From positions 1,957,563 to 2,021,562 of the forward strand of contig NZ_LMRP01000001.1 in assembly GCF_001426185.1 (NCBI RefSeq): a stretch of 64,000 nucleotides of DNA. Reading direction: 5' to 3'. Shown piece by piece: positions 8,903-17,621 of the stretch (positions within the stretch are counted from its first letter, which is position 1; each line of letters starts with the position of its first letter). Made by a program: the position numbers and the translations under genes. The notes under the pieces are model-generated. The model did no database searches. It was not told where the DNA came from and was given only the letters and a program-made list of their open reading frames with translations. The stretch comes from Rhodococcus sp. Leaf247 (GTDB lineage: Bacteria > Actinomycetota > Actinomycetes > Mycobacteriales > Mycobacteriaceae).

Positions 8903-9496
8903 ATGACGTCTTCCTACGAAGCGAACTCGGACGACAACACCGCCGATCACGTCGTCGTCGTCGGACCCGACGGCCGACCCATCGCGATGAGCCCCAGCGA
9001 GGCCGCTGCGGCCGCAGCCAGAGCCGACGTGACGGGCGCGAACGACCGCGACGGTGACGAGGAGACTCTGGCCGACATGGTCGAGCAACCCGCGAAGGTC
9101 ATGCGGATCGGCACCATGATCAAGCAGCTGCTCGAGGAAGTGCGCGCCGCGCCGCTCGACGACGCGAGCCGCACGCGGCTCAAGGAGATCCACACGTCGT
9201 CGATCCGCGAACTCGAGCAGGGGCTCGCGCCGGAGCTGCGCGAGGAGTTGCAGCGCCTCGCCCTCCCGTTCGGTGAGGACGCCATCCCGTCCGACGCGGA
9301 ACTGCGCATCGCACAGGCCCAGCTCGTCGGGTGGCTCGAGGGCTTGTTCCACGGAATCCAGACGGCACTGTTCGCGCAACAGATGGCGGCGCGCGCCCAG
9401 CTCGAGCAGATGCGCCAGGGCGCTCTGCCGCCCGGCGTGTCCATCGGCGGCGGGCCGCCGAGTCAGCACGGCCAGGGCACCGGCCAGTACCTCTGA
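8903..9496 (+). CDS. bpa: Bacterial proteasome activator Bpa (PafE)
   Basis: This 197-residue protein is the ATP-independent activator of the 20S proteasome in Actinobacteria. The core after residue 60 is nearly invariant in the family: EQPAKVMRIGTMIKQLLEEV, then helices including LREELQRLALPF and LVGWLEGLFHGIQTALFAQQ. The extreme C-terminus is GTGQYL, the GQYL motif that docks into the proteasome alpha ring and opens its gate. The N-terminal 60 residues are acidic and variable. The ATG at 8903 follows GGAG by a few bases and is preferred over an in-frame ATG at 8807. It substitutes for the ATPase Mpa in degrading unfolded proteins. Same position as Rv3780. Confidence 0.95.
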   Translation: MTSSYEANSDDNTADHVVVVGPDGRPIAMSPSEAAAAAARADVTGANDRDGDEETLADMVEQPAKVMRIGTMIKQLLEEVRAAPLDDASRTRLKEIHTSSIRELEQGLAPELREELQRLALPFGEDAIPSDAELRIAQAQLVGWLEGLFHGIQTALFAQQMAARAQLEQMRQGALPPGVSIGGGPPSQHGQGTGQYL

Positions 9497-9523
9497 CGGA
9501 GTCCGACGGTAGGGTCGTCGGTC

Positions 9524-10399
9524 GTGGCAGCACCAGCGATCGACTCGGACACCGGGGATTCGAACTCCGGGCAGGCTCCCGCGTCCGATTCGCAGACGTT
9601 CGGCCGAGCCGTGCGCGATCTCCGGCAGGGATACGCCCAGCGTGAGCTGTGGCTGAGTCTCGGCTGGCAGGACATCAAGCAGCGCTATCGCCGGTCGGTC
9701 ATCGGCCCCTTCTGGATCACCATCGCCACCGGCGTCCAGGCCGTCGCCATGGGTTTGCTCTACTCGGTCCTTCTCGACATCGACCTGAAGTCGTTCCTCC
9801 CGCACGTCACCGTCGGGCTCATCATCTGGAACCTCATCAGCGCCTCGATCCTCGAGGGCGCGGACGTGTTCGTCGCGAACGAGGGCCTGATCAAACAGCT
9901 GCCGTCCGCGCTCAGCGTGCACATCTACCGGCTGGTGTGGCGGCAGGTGCTGCTGCTGGGTCACAACATGCTGATCTACCTGATCATGCTGGCTGTCTTC
10001 CGACCGGAACTGCACTGGACCATCGTCATGGCGATACCGGCGTTCTTCCTGATCGTCGTCAACATGGTGTGGGTGTCGTTGCTCTTCGGCATCATCGCCA
10101 CGCGCTACCGCGACCTGGCGCCGATCCTCGGCAGTGTCGTCACCTTGCTGTTCTTCATGACGCCCATCGTGTGGACCACGGCGAACCTGCAGAAGATGGG
10201 CGGAGCCGCAGCCGAACGCGCCCGGCTGGTCGAGATCAACCCTCTGTTCCACTACCTCGACATTCTCCGCGCCCCGCTGATCGGCGAGGACCAGCAGGCG
10301 TACCACTGGTACATCGTGCTGGCGTTCACCGTGGTCGGCTTGGCCGTCACCATGGTGGCGATGCGTACGTTCCGGGCCCGCGTGCCCTACTGGGTCTGA
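9524..10399 (+). CDS. wzm: ABC transporter permease for galactan/polysaccharide export (Wzm type, Rv3783-like)
   Basis: This 291-residue ABC-2 polysaccharide permease begins with a soluble segment, then RELWLSLGWQDIKQRYRRSVIG, typical of Wzm/TagG permeases. Six membrane segments follow, including FWITIATGVQAVAMGLLYSV, AFFLIVVNMVWVSLLFGII and a C-terminal helix ending RARVPYWV. With the ATPase starting 15 bases downstream, it probably flips lipid-linked galactan across the plasma membrane. In M. tuberculosis the Rv3781/Rv3783 pair flanks glfT1 and has been assigned this role; assignment here is by that synteny. The start is the GTG at 9524. Confidence 0.9.
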   Translation: MAAPAIDSDTGDSNSGQAPASDSQTFGRAVRDLRQGYAQRELWLSLGWQDIKQRYRRSVIGPFWITIATGVQAVAMGLLYSVLLDIDLKSFLPHVTVGLIIWNLISASILEGADVFVANEGLIKQLPSALSVHIYRLVWRQVLLLGHNMLIYLIMLAVFRPELHWTIVMAIPAFFLIVVNMVWVSLLFGIIATRYRDLAPILGSVVTLLFFMTPIVWTTANLQKMGGAAAERARLVEINPLFHYLDILRAPLIGEDQQAYHWYIVLAFTVVGLAVTMVAMRTFRARVPYWV

Positions 10400-10414
10400 T
10401 CGGACGAGACACAC

Positions 10415-11224
10415 ATGACAGTCAGCATCGAGACGCACGGCGCGTGCGTCGACTTCCCGATCTTCGACGCCAAGACGCGGTCGCTGAAGAAGGCATTCCT
10501 GGGCAAGGCCGGCGGCACGATCGGGCGTAACGGCAGCGACGTCGTCGTGGTGGAAGCACTGCGGGACATCACGCTGTCGCTGAAGGAAGGCGACCGCGTC
10601 GGGCTCGTCGGGCACAACGGCGCCGGGAAGTCGACACTTCTGAGGCTGCTCGCGGGCATCTACGAACCGACGCGTGGCAGCGCCGTCGTCAAGGGACGCG
10701 TCGCGCCGGTGTTCGACCTCGGCGTCGGAATGGACCCGGAGATCTCCGGATACGAGAACATCATCATCCGCGGGCTGTTCCTGGGCCAGACGCGCAAACA
10801 GATGATGTCCAAGGTGGACGAGATCGCCGACTTCACCGAACTCGGCGAGTATCTCGACATGCCGCTGCGTACCTACTCGACCGGCATGCGCGTCCGCATC
10901 GCGATGGGCGTCGTCACCAGCATCGACCCGGAGATCCTGCTTCTCGACGAGGGTATCGGCGCCGTCGATGCCGAATTCATGAAGAAGGCTCGCATCCGGT
11001 TGCAGCAACTGGTCGCACGGTCGGGCATCCTCGTGTTCGCTTCCCACTCCAACGAGTTCCTGGCCCAGCTGTGCGATTCGGCGATGTGGATCGACCACGG
11101 ACATGTGCGCGAGAGCGGCGGCATCGAGGATGTGGTGCGCTCGTACGAGGGCGACGACGCCGGTGACCACGTCCGGCGAGTCATCGACGAGCTCGAGGCT
11201 GCCGATCGCGACGACCGTGCCTGA
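10415..11224 (+). CDS. wzt: ABC transporter ATP-binding protein for galactan/polysaccharide export (Wzt type, Rv3781-like)
   Basis: This 269-residue ATPase has the polysaccharide-export subfamily features: a short N-terminal extension ending in VEALRDITLSLKEGDRVG, Walker A GHNGAGKSTLLRLL, signature YSTGMRVRIAMG and Walker B EILLLDEGIGAVD. It stops soon after the ATPase domain, so it lacks the carbohydrate-binding C-terminal domain that some Wzt proteins use to recognise a capped chain end. It pairs with the permease just upstream, and its stop overlaps the glfT1 start, consistent with one operon for galactan initiation and export. Confidence 0.9.
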   Translation: MTVSIETHGACVDFPIFDAKTRSLKKAFLGKAGGTIGRNGSDVVVVEALRDITLSLKEGDRVGLVGHNGAGKSTLLRLLAGIYEPTRGSAVVKGRVAPVFDLGVGMDPEISGYENIIIRGLFLGQTRKQMMSKVDEIADFTELGEYLDMPLRTYSTGMRVRIAMGVVTSIDPEILLLDEGIGAVDAEFMKKARIRLQQLVARSGILVFASHSNEFLAQLCDSAMWIDHGHVRESGGIEDVVRSYEGDDAGDHVRRVIDELEAADRDDRA

Positions 11225-12104
11225 ACGCATCGTCGGTGTAGTCGTCACGCACCGACGCCGGGAACTGCTCGCCCAGTCCCTGAAGGTGTTGACGGCGCAG
11301 TCGCGTCCACTGGACCACCTGATCGTCGTCGACAACGCGGACGAACCGGCGGTGCGTGAGCTCGTCGAGAACGCGTCCGTGCAGACCACCTACATCGGCA
11401 GCAAGCACAACCTCGGCGGTGCCGGAGGATTCGCGCTGGGGATGCTCCACGCACTCGCCCTGGGCGCGGACCGCGTGTGGCTGGCGGACGACGACGGTCG
11501 CCCCGAGGGACCGGACGTTCTCGCGACTCTGCTCGACTGCGCCGAGCGGTACGGCCTCGACGAGGTGTCTCCGGTCGTGTGCGACATCGAGGAACCCGAT
11601 CGCCTCGCCTTTCCTCTGCGGCGCGGCACCGCGTGGAGGCGGTGGCGATCCGAGCTGGGCGAGGAGCAACTGCTGCCGTCGTACGCGTCGCTGTTCAACG
11701 GAGCGCTGTTCACAGCCGCGGCGATCGAGGCCGTCGGAGTGCCCGATCTGCGGCTGTTCGTCCGAGGTGACGAGGTGGAGATCCACCGCCGTCTCACGCG
11801 CTCGGGGCTCGCTTTCGGCACCTGCCTGCAGACCGCCTATCTCCACCCCAACGGATCGGACGAGTTCAAGCCGATCCTGGGTGGCCGCATGCACACCCAG
11901 TACCCGGACGACGCGACGAAGCGGCATTTCACCTACCGCAACCGCGGGTATCTGATGTCGCAGCCGGGCATGCGCAAGCTGCTGCCGCAGGAATGGGTGC
12001 GCTTCGGGTGGTACTTCGTCGTCACCACGCGCGACCCGAAGGGGCTACGCGAATGGTTGCGTCTGCGCAAGCTCGGCCGGGATGAGTACTTCCGCAAACC
12101 CTGA
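11217..12104 (+). CDS. glfT1: Galactofuranosyltransferase GlfT1 (galactan initiation)
   Basis: This 295-residue GT2-family enzyme matches GlfT1 (Rv3782). GlfT1 adds the first galactofuranose residues from UDP-Galf onto decaprenyl-PP-GlcNAc-rhamnose at the cytoplasmic face. The nucleotide-sugar region has VVDNADEPAVRE, the Galf-transferase signature NLGGAGGFALGM and the metal-binding triad in WLADDDGRP. An Asp-rich acceptor motif, RGDEVEIHRRL, follows. The GTG at 11217 overlaps the end of the ATPase gene by eight bases, so translation is coupled. An upstream in-frame ATG at 11103 lies inside that gene and is not used. Confidence 0.9.
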   Translation: MPERIVGVVVTHRRRELLAQSLKVLTAQSRPLDHLIVVDNADEPAVRELVENASVQTTYIGSKHNLGGAGGFALGMLHALALGADRVWLADDDGRPEGPDVLATLLDCAERYGLDEVSPVVCDIEEPDRLAFPLRRGTAWRRWRSELGEEQLLPSYASLFNGALFTAAAIEAVGVPDLRLFVRGDEVEIHRRLTRSGLAFGTCLQTAYLHPNGSDEFKPILGGRMHTQYPDDATKRHFTYRNRGYLMSQPGMRKLLPQEWVRFGWYFVVTTRDPKGLREWLRLRKLGRDEYFRKP

Positions 12105-12134
12105 ACTACGGTATGTCCCCATGACGAGTGGACG

Positions 12135-12950
12135 GTGCGGGTAATGCGGTGGAGCCGACGCGTCAGAGCCTCCGCGCGGGGCAAGGTCGTGCAGGCCGTC
12201 CAGGACGCCGTGGCGCCCGAGGCCGACCGTCGACACAGTGAGCTCGTCGACATCCTGAGAGGGCAGGCTAAGACCATCGCCGACCTGCAGGAGTCGATCT
12301 CGACACTCGAGTTCCGGATGCGCCGGGACATCCCCTTCGCGTCGGACATCGAAGCCACGGCATCCAGCGCGGATTTCGTCGAGCAGCACATGCCGCGGAC
12401 GCGCGCGTTCACGCATCCGAACCTCACACTGCGGCACGCCCTGAACGCCGTCTCGATCGACGGTATGGCGCTCGAGTTCGGCGTCGCGTCGGGAAGCACC
12501 TTGACGACGATCGTCGACGAATGGACGCGGGCCTCGAACGTCGGAGTCGTCGTCGGATTCGACACTTTCACCGGCCTGCCGGAGACCTGGCGTACCGGAT
12601 TCGAGGCCGGCACGTTCGCGCAGGACGCGCTTCCCGATGTTCCCGGCGCCCATCTGGTCAAGGGCACGTTCCAGCAGACCCTCGGGCCGTTCCTGTCGAA
12701 GAATCGCGGCCCTGTCGCGTTCCTTCATCTCGACGCGGACCTGTACTCGTCGACGGACTTCGTACTGCGCCGACTCGAGTCACGGCTGGCTCCCGGCACC
12801 GTCATCGTGTTCGACGAGTTCTTCAACTTCCCCGGCTGGGCAGCACACGAATATCAGGCGTGGACGGAATTCGTCGCACGCACCGGGGTGACGTTCGAGT
12901 ACCTCGCCTACACGTCCAACGGCGAGCAGGTCGCGGTCAAACTCACGTAG
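12135..12950 (+). CDS. TylF/macrocin-O-methyltransferase-like SAM-dependent methyltransferase
   Basis: This 271-residue protein is a class I methyltransferase. The SAM site is LEFGVASGSTLTT, followed by GFDTFTGLPETW. HLDADLYSSTDFVL and VIVFDEFFNFPGW supply the acidic metal-binding residues seen in TylF-like sugar O-methyltransferases. The first 60 residues are charged and heptad-like (RHSELVDILRGQAKTIADLQ), possibly a short coiled coil. It sits 30 bases after glfT1 on the same strand and its end overlaps the convergent GlfT2 paralogue by eight bases. That setting suggests methylation of a cell-wall sugar, which is inference. A GTG at 12135 is taken as start; an ATG at 12144 is possible. Confidence 0.78.
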   Translation: MRVMRWSRRVRASARGKVVQAVQDAVAPEADRRHSELVDILRGQAKTIADLQESISTLEFRMRRDIPFASDIEATASSADFVEQHMPRTRAFTHPNLTLRHALNAVSIDGMALEFGVASGSTLTTIVDEWTRASNVGVVVGFDTFTGLPETWRTGFEAGTFAQDALPDVPGAHLVKGTFQQTLGPFLSKNRGPVAFLHLDADLYSSTDFVLRRLESRLAPGTVIVFDEFFNFPGWAAHEYQAWTEFVARTGVTFEYLAYTSNGEQVAVKLT

Positions 12951-14841
12951 TGGGGCCGTCGAGCCCGTAGAGGCGCGCCCAGTTCTCGCGGCTCGTCAGA
13001 GCGGGAAGGGCAGCACGGAACTGGCGCTGCGCTTCCGGGCCTTCGGCACGGAAGCGTGTCATGACGTCCTTGAGACGCTTGGCCACCACCTTGGCCTCGG
13101 CCACGTCACGACGGCGCACCCGCACGCCGGACTGCGAGGCGTCCGCCACCACGGCCCGATCGAACAGCGACACGTGCCACCAATGCGCGTCCGCAGCAGG
13201 GATGTACGCGAACTCGCCGCGAACGCCGCCTCGGAACTGATCCCGGACGCGTTTCAGGAGAACAAGATCGAGCATCTTGTTGTTGGGGGTGTACCCCGCA
13301 GGACTGGTGACCAGATCGGACGACACGACGCCGGGGATCGCACTGGCGGGATGCTTCACCGTCTCCGCATGTTCGTTGCGCATCGCCCGTACCGATTTCA
13401 GCACCGACTGTCCACCGTCGTCGAGTATCGACGGACCCGCGAGGAAGTCCTCGATCGCCTGCAACGACGTGTGAGCGAGGCCGTACTGCATCGAGACCGC
13501 GAACTGCGAGATCTCCCGTGTGAGCAGCTTGCTCAGCGACTTCACGTCGAAATCGCTGTGCAGGGCCGCGGCGATCAGTGAGTTCCGCGCACTGAAGTAC
13601 TTCGCCCAGTCGTCGCGGTCCTTCCAATGGAAATCGGCATGCCAGACACCTGCGTTGGGAAGTGTCGCCGTTGCGAAACCATGTGCCCTGGCGCGGATTC
13701 CGAACTCGATGTCGTCCCATTGGAAGAACATGGGCAGCGGCAGGCCGATCTCCGACACCACCTCGGCGGGGATCAGACACGACCACCACGCGTTGTACCC
13801 GGCATCGACACGCTTGTTCTGACGCTTCTCGGTCAGATCCGCATCGTGCAGCGAATTAGCCGACCAGCGACCGGCTTTCAGCTTCGGCAGATCCGCCTCC
13901 TCGCCACTGACGTGAAGGTTGAGCGGGTTCATGAGGTAGAGCATCTGGGCGCCGACGAGGGTCGGCGTCACCGTCACGTTCGCGAAGGCATTCATCCGCA
14001 GGATGCTTTCCGGCTCGCACAGGATGTCGTCGTCCATCAGGATGACGTTGGCGTGCTCGTTGATCGCGGTGATCTCGAACATTCCTCGCGTGAACCCGCC
14101 CGCCCCACCGAGATTGGGTTGCTGGATGTAGACGAGCTTGTCGCCGAGGATCTCCCGGACCTCCGCGAAGAGCGGACGGTCGGCCACGACGTCGGTGCCC
14201 TGGTCGACCACGAACACCGCATCCAATCCCGCGACCAGTTGCTCGTCCGCAGCGAGCGCGGCAAGGGTTTCGGCGCAGTCGGCGGCGCGATTGAACGTGC
14301 AGATGGCAATAGCGGCCGGCCGAACGACCGTGGGAGCAGCCACCGTCCATTCGACGGCGGACAGTCGGAGTCGGTCCTCGACCGCCGCGATCTCGATCCA
14401 CAGATATCCACCGTCGAGGAAGCTGTCGACCGGCGAGGTCAGTGACTGCCGTCCGGTGCCGCTGACACGCACCGTGGTCACCGTGCGATCGTTTCCCCCG
14501 GAATCCGATGCTCTCAATCGGATCTCGCCGGCGCCCTCGTGATCGAAAGACACGGTGACCTCGGTGACCGTCGTCCACCGCTGGAAGTAGCTCGCGGCGA
14601 AGCGTCCGAAGTAGGTGTCGGTGTCGACGGACGCGCCCTGCTCGACCGTGACGTCGAACCTGCGGCGGTGGACGTCACCGACCGTGATCGACGCGTACAG
14701 GTCGTCGGAGACCCGGCTGGACGGGCCCGCGAACGTTCCGCGCTGCACGAGAAGACGAGTCGGAGCCTCGTGCTCGACCATGGTCCGTCGCACCGCGGCG
14801 AGGTTGTTGGATCGCGCATCGACATTCACGGAATTGCTCAT
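12943..14841 (-). CDS. Second GlfT2-like galactofuranosyltransferase (paralogue)
   Basis: At 632 residues this protein has the length and domain order of GlfT2: an N-terminal beta-sandwich (about 1-170), a GT2 catalytic domain (about 175-410) and a helical C-terminus. Catalytic features are kept: AICTFNRAADC, NLGGAGGFTRGMF, the metal triad DDD at 270-272, QWDDIEFGIRA with Asp 376-377, and WH at 400-401. It differs clearly from the orthologous GlfT2 at 53905-55797, notably after WH, where HADFHWKDRDDW replaces HMAWSDKDD. The ATG at 14841 is set six bases after AGGAG. It may extend, branch or terminate galactan with another linkage; that is inference. Confidence 0.85.
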   Translation of the reverse strand: MSNSVNVDARSNNLAAVRRTMVEHEAPTRLLVQRGTFAGPSSRVSDDLYASITVGDVHRRRFDVTVEQGASVDTDTYFGRFAASYFQRWTTVTEVTVSFDHEGAGEIRLRASDSGGNDRTVTTVRVSGTGRQSLTSPVDSFLDGGYLWIEIAAVEDRLRLSAVEWTVAAPTVVRPAAIAICTFNRAADCAETLAALAADEQLVAGLDAVFVVDQGTDVVADRPLFAEVREILGDKLVYIQQPNLGGAGGFTRGMFEITAINEHANVILMDDDILCEPESILRMNAFANVTVTPTLVGAQMLYLMNPLNLHVSGEEADLPKLKAGRWSANSLHDADLTEKRQNKRVDAGYNAWWSCLIPAEVVSEIGLPLPMFFQWDDIEFGIRARAHGFATATLPNAGVWHADFHWKDRDDWAKYFSARNSLIAAALHSDFDVKSLSKLLTREISQFAVSMQYGLAHTSLQAIEDFLAGPSILDDGGQSVLKSVRAMRNEHAETVKHPASAIPGVVSSDLVTSPAGYTPNNKMLDLVLLKRVRDQFRGGVRGEFAYIPAADAHWWHVSLFDRAVVADASQSGVRVRRRDVAEAKVVAKRLKDVMTRFRAEGPEAQRQFRAALPALTSRENWARLYGLDGPTT

Positions 14842-14913
14842 CACACTCTCCTATGGATCTGCGGTGTGAGCCACCACTGTGCCGAACCACGTCGAACGAC
14901 GAATCCGACGATA

Positions 14914-17178
14914 TCAACCGATCGGGCTGTCTTCGCCCCGGCGTGAACGGGCGCGCCGCCGCCCGACCAGGCCCACTCCGATCGACATGATCACGACCAC
15001 TGCGGTGGCCAGCGCTGCCGCCACTCGTCCCACCGCGAGCCCCGGTGACGAATACGTCACCTGCAACAGTCCGCTTCCGGCGGGCACGTCGACGGCGAGA
15101 AGTCCCGCCGGACCCTCCCTCACGGCGACAGGCGATCCGTCGAGTGTGGCGTCGTACCCGGGCCAGGCGAGCCGGGAGAAGACGACGGTCCCGGCCGCCC
15201 GAGCATCGATCCGAAGAGTCTCCTCGGACGGAGCACTCGACACCGTGCGGTACGTGACCTGCGACGACGACCAGGTCGCCGGTCCGGCTCCGGTGACATC
15301 CACGTCATCGCGCGTCCAGACCACCCGTGCGCCGTCGGACGCCGCGACACGCCACCCCGGCGGCGGGGGGCCGGACGTCGCCTCCGGGAGCAGCGTTCGT
15401 TGCAGGACGAGTGTGGACACCCCCATGACGTCGACGAGGGGTGCGTCGACCGTCTGCGACGCCGGCGCGAACACGCGATCGAACGCGTCGGCACAGACAG
15501 CTCCGCGGTAGTCCATGCAGAGCGTCTCCGCGAACGTGTCGAAGCCCATACCGGTGTAACTCGCCACTGTCTGCGCACCGGTAGCGCGGCCGAGGTTTCC
15601 GAACAGCAGCCTGCCGGCGTCGCTGTCCTCGGTGGTCACGGTCGATCGGTCTGCCAATTGGAGCACGGTGCCCCGGTAGAACTGCGAGCCGGCACGCATC
15701 CGGTCCAGCGAGATCGCCGCGGAACCTCCCTCGGGAGGCTCCTCGGGTTCCGGCTCCGACGACGGAAGCGGTTGTGCGGCGGACGGGAACGACGAGGTCT
15801 GCACAGCCAGCACGGCCGTCGTTCCCACGGTCGCTATCACCACCATCAGCACCGTCGCCCCACGTCGACCGGCGACGACCATGGCCGACACGAACACGGC
15901 AACCACCACGAGCCCGACGAGGTGCGTCGGTGACAGGTCCGGTCGGACAGCCCAGGACAGATAGCCGCCGAGGAGGATCGCCGCACCGGTGAGGCCCGCA
16001 CGCCGCCGGACGTGGTCGCGCGCGAGGCCGGCGGACAGCGCGACGGCAACGACGATCGCCACCACCAGATAAAGGTATTCGACCAGCCGGAAGGGCCACC
16101 GGAAGAGCCAGACGTTGGACGGGGCCAGACTGGCAAGGAAATAGAAGCCGCCGACGACGGCAAGACCTGCCGATCCGGAGAAGCGTTTCCGAAGCGAAGG
16201 CCAGCGGAGCCATGGGAGGAGCGGCAGGAAGAACCAGGCGAAGTAGGTCGACGGGACTCCCTCGAGTCGTTCCCCTCCCCAGTTCGAGATGGACGGTAGG
16301 TAGGTCGGCGAGCTGCCGGCCACCAGATCACCGATGTCGGGGACGAGGAACGTGTCGTTGGCGATCGTGGCCAGAGACTGCCTACTGGTCACGGCGCTGG
16401 ACCCGAGCAGCGGCAGGAAGACCATCAAGGCGACGGCCCCCACACATGCCCCCGTGATCGTGAGCATGGCGAGGCGTGCACGGTCGCCTCGGACCAGCAG
16501 CTCCACACCGACCGCCACGAGCACCACGACGAGCCCGAGGGGCGCGTACGGGTTGCCTGCCGTCATCGCCAGGAATCCGAACACGAAGGGCACGAGTGCG
16601 GGCACTCGGCCGAGCGAGAACATCCGGCAGGACCACCAGAAGTGGACGACCCAGGTGAAGGCCGCGAGTCCGGCAGGCCATCCGGCAGCTTCGTACCAGA
16701 GCGTGAGGCCCGAGACCGGCAGTGCGATCGCGACGAGGTACGCCGGTGAGCACCGTGCGCCGTAGGACCGCGCCAGCAGGTAGACGCCGACACCCAGAAT
16801 TGCTGTCATCTCGGCCGCGACGACGAACGCGGCCAGCGCGAGATCGTCGAAATAGGACACGATCACGAAGTTGACCAGGTTCACCGGGTTCCAGATGCCG
16901 GTCAGCGCCTCGGCCGCGTAATTGCCACCCATCCATCCGGACGGGTCCATCGTGATCCACGTGCCACTGCGCAACTGGGATCCGAATACGTGCCACAACG
17001 GCGCGAATTGCTCGTACATGTCGCCGACGTAGAAGAACAACGTGCCGCGCCACTGCGCCAGAGACGCGAGAAGGCCTACCGTCACGGCCACCAGGACGAC
17101 GCCGAGGACATCCGGCGCGCGCCGCCCGTGGCGTGGATCCGCCCGGGGTTCGTCGACGGTTTCGACCCCTGCCGTCAT
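14914..17178 (-). CDS. Large polytopic membrane protein, YfhO/GT-C-like, third gene of a Gtr-type module
   Basis: This 754-residue protein has about a dozen membrane segments in its first 480 residues, then an extracytoplasmic domain of about 220 residues and one final membrane helix before RRRARSRRGEDSPIG. Early loop residues (FFYVGDMYEQFAPLWHVFG, with Asp and Glu after the first helix) fit GT-C glycosyltransferases or YfhO proteins, which use polyprenyl-phosphate sugars outside the cell. Its ATG overlaps the GtrA stop (ATGA). With the upstream GT2 and GtrA it forms a complete donor synthase, flippase and transferase set. Whether it equals the galactosamine transferase Rv3779 cannot be decided by eye. 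Confidence 0.7.
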   Translation of the reverse strand: MTAGVETVDEPRADPRHGRRAPDVLGVVLVAVTVGLLASLAQWRGTLFFYVGDMYEQFAPLWHVFGSQLRSGTWITMDPSGWMGGNYAAEALTGIWNPVNLVNFVIVSYFDDLALAAFVVAAEMTAILGVGVYLLARSYGARCSPAYLVAIALPVSGLTLWYEAAGWPAGLAAFTWVVHFWWSCRMFSLGRVPALVPFVFGFLAMTAGNPYAPLGLVVVLVAVGVELLVRGDRARLAMLTITGACVGAVALMVFLPLLGSSAVTSRQSLATIANDTFLVPDIGDLVAGSSPTYLPSISNWGGERLEGVPSTYFAWFFLPLLPWLRWPSLRKRFSGSAGLAVVGGFYFLASLAPSNVWLFRWPFRLVEYLYLVVAIVVAVALSAGLARDHVRRRAGLTGAAILLGGYLSWAVRPDLSPTHLVGLVVVAVFVSAMVVAGRRGATVLMVVIATVGTTAVLAVQTSSFPSAAQPLPSSEPEPEEPPEGGSAAISLDRMRAGSQFYRGTVLQLADRSTVTTEDSDAGRLLFGNLGRATGAQTVASYTGMGFDTFAETLCMDYRGAVCADAFDRVFAPASQTVDAPLVDVMGVSTLVLQRTLLPEATSGPPPPGWRVAASDGARVVWTRDDVDVTGAGPATWSSSQVTYRTVSSAPSEETLRIDARAAGTVVFSRLAWPGYDATLDGSPVAVREGPAGLLAVDVPAGSGLLQVTYSSPGLAVGRVAAALATAVVVIMSIGVGLVGRRRARSRRGEDSPIG

Positions 17179-17621
17179 CGCAACCCGGCCTGCGCAGATG
17201 ACGGCTCGTGGCTGCGCGTCAGGATCCTCTTGGACAGCACGAAGGTGAACGGGATGGCGACGATCGCCGCGACGAGCGGGGCGATGCGCTCGTCCATCCC
17301 CACGCCGTCGACCAGGGCGATCACGCCCACCGTCGTCACGACGTAGTTGACCACGTTGCCGAGCGGAAAGAGGGCGAACTTACGCCAGGTCGGCGGCGTG
17401 CGAAAAGTCCAGTAGCAGTTCAGGAAGAAGGATCCCACCATCGCCACGACGATGGCCATCAGGTGTGCGGCGATGTACGGGACGACGAGTCGCAGAAGCA
17501 GGTAACTGCCGTAGTAGACCGTGGTGTTGACGACGCCCACGACGGCGAATCGCACCGCGCCGGGAACCGCCGCTGCGATCGACTCGCGGCGACCGGAGGG
17601 GTGGGGCACGTCGGCCGTCAC
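17175..17621 (-). CDS. GtrA family membrane protein (putative polyprenyl-phosphate-sugar flippase)
   Basis: This 148-residue protein has four membrane segments and the GtrA pattern: RFAVVGVVNTTVYYGSYLLL, then a second helix with the family motif NCYWTFRTPP, then NVVNYVVTTVGVIALV, then a last helix ending in SKRILT. GtrA proteins are thought to move polyprenyl-phosphate sugars across the membrane. The GTG at 17621 overlaps the stop of the upstream GT2 gene (GTGA) and the 3' end overlaps the start of the large membrane protein, so all three are coupled. Distinct from the second GtrA at 21208-21669. Confidence 0.87.
   Translation of the reverse strand: MTADVPHPSGRRESIAAAVPGAVRFAVVGVVNTTVYYGSYLLLRLVVPYIAAHLMAIVVAMVGSFFLNCYWTFRTPPTWRKFALFPLGNVVNYVVTTVGVIALVDGVGMDERIAPLVAAIVAIPFTFVLSKRILTRSHEPSSAQAGLR

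Noticed and set aside
8819..11389. Minus-strand open frame of 856 codons across bpa, wzm and wzt
   Set aside because: Antisense to three recognised genes, rich in Arg, Asp and His, no family features.
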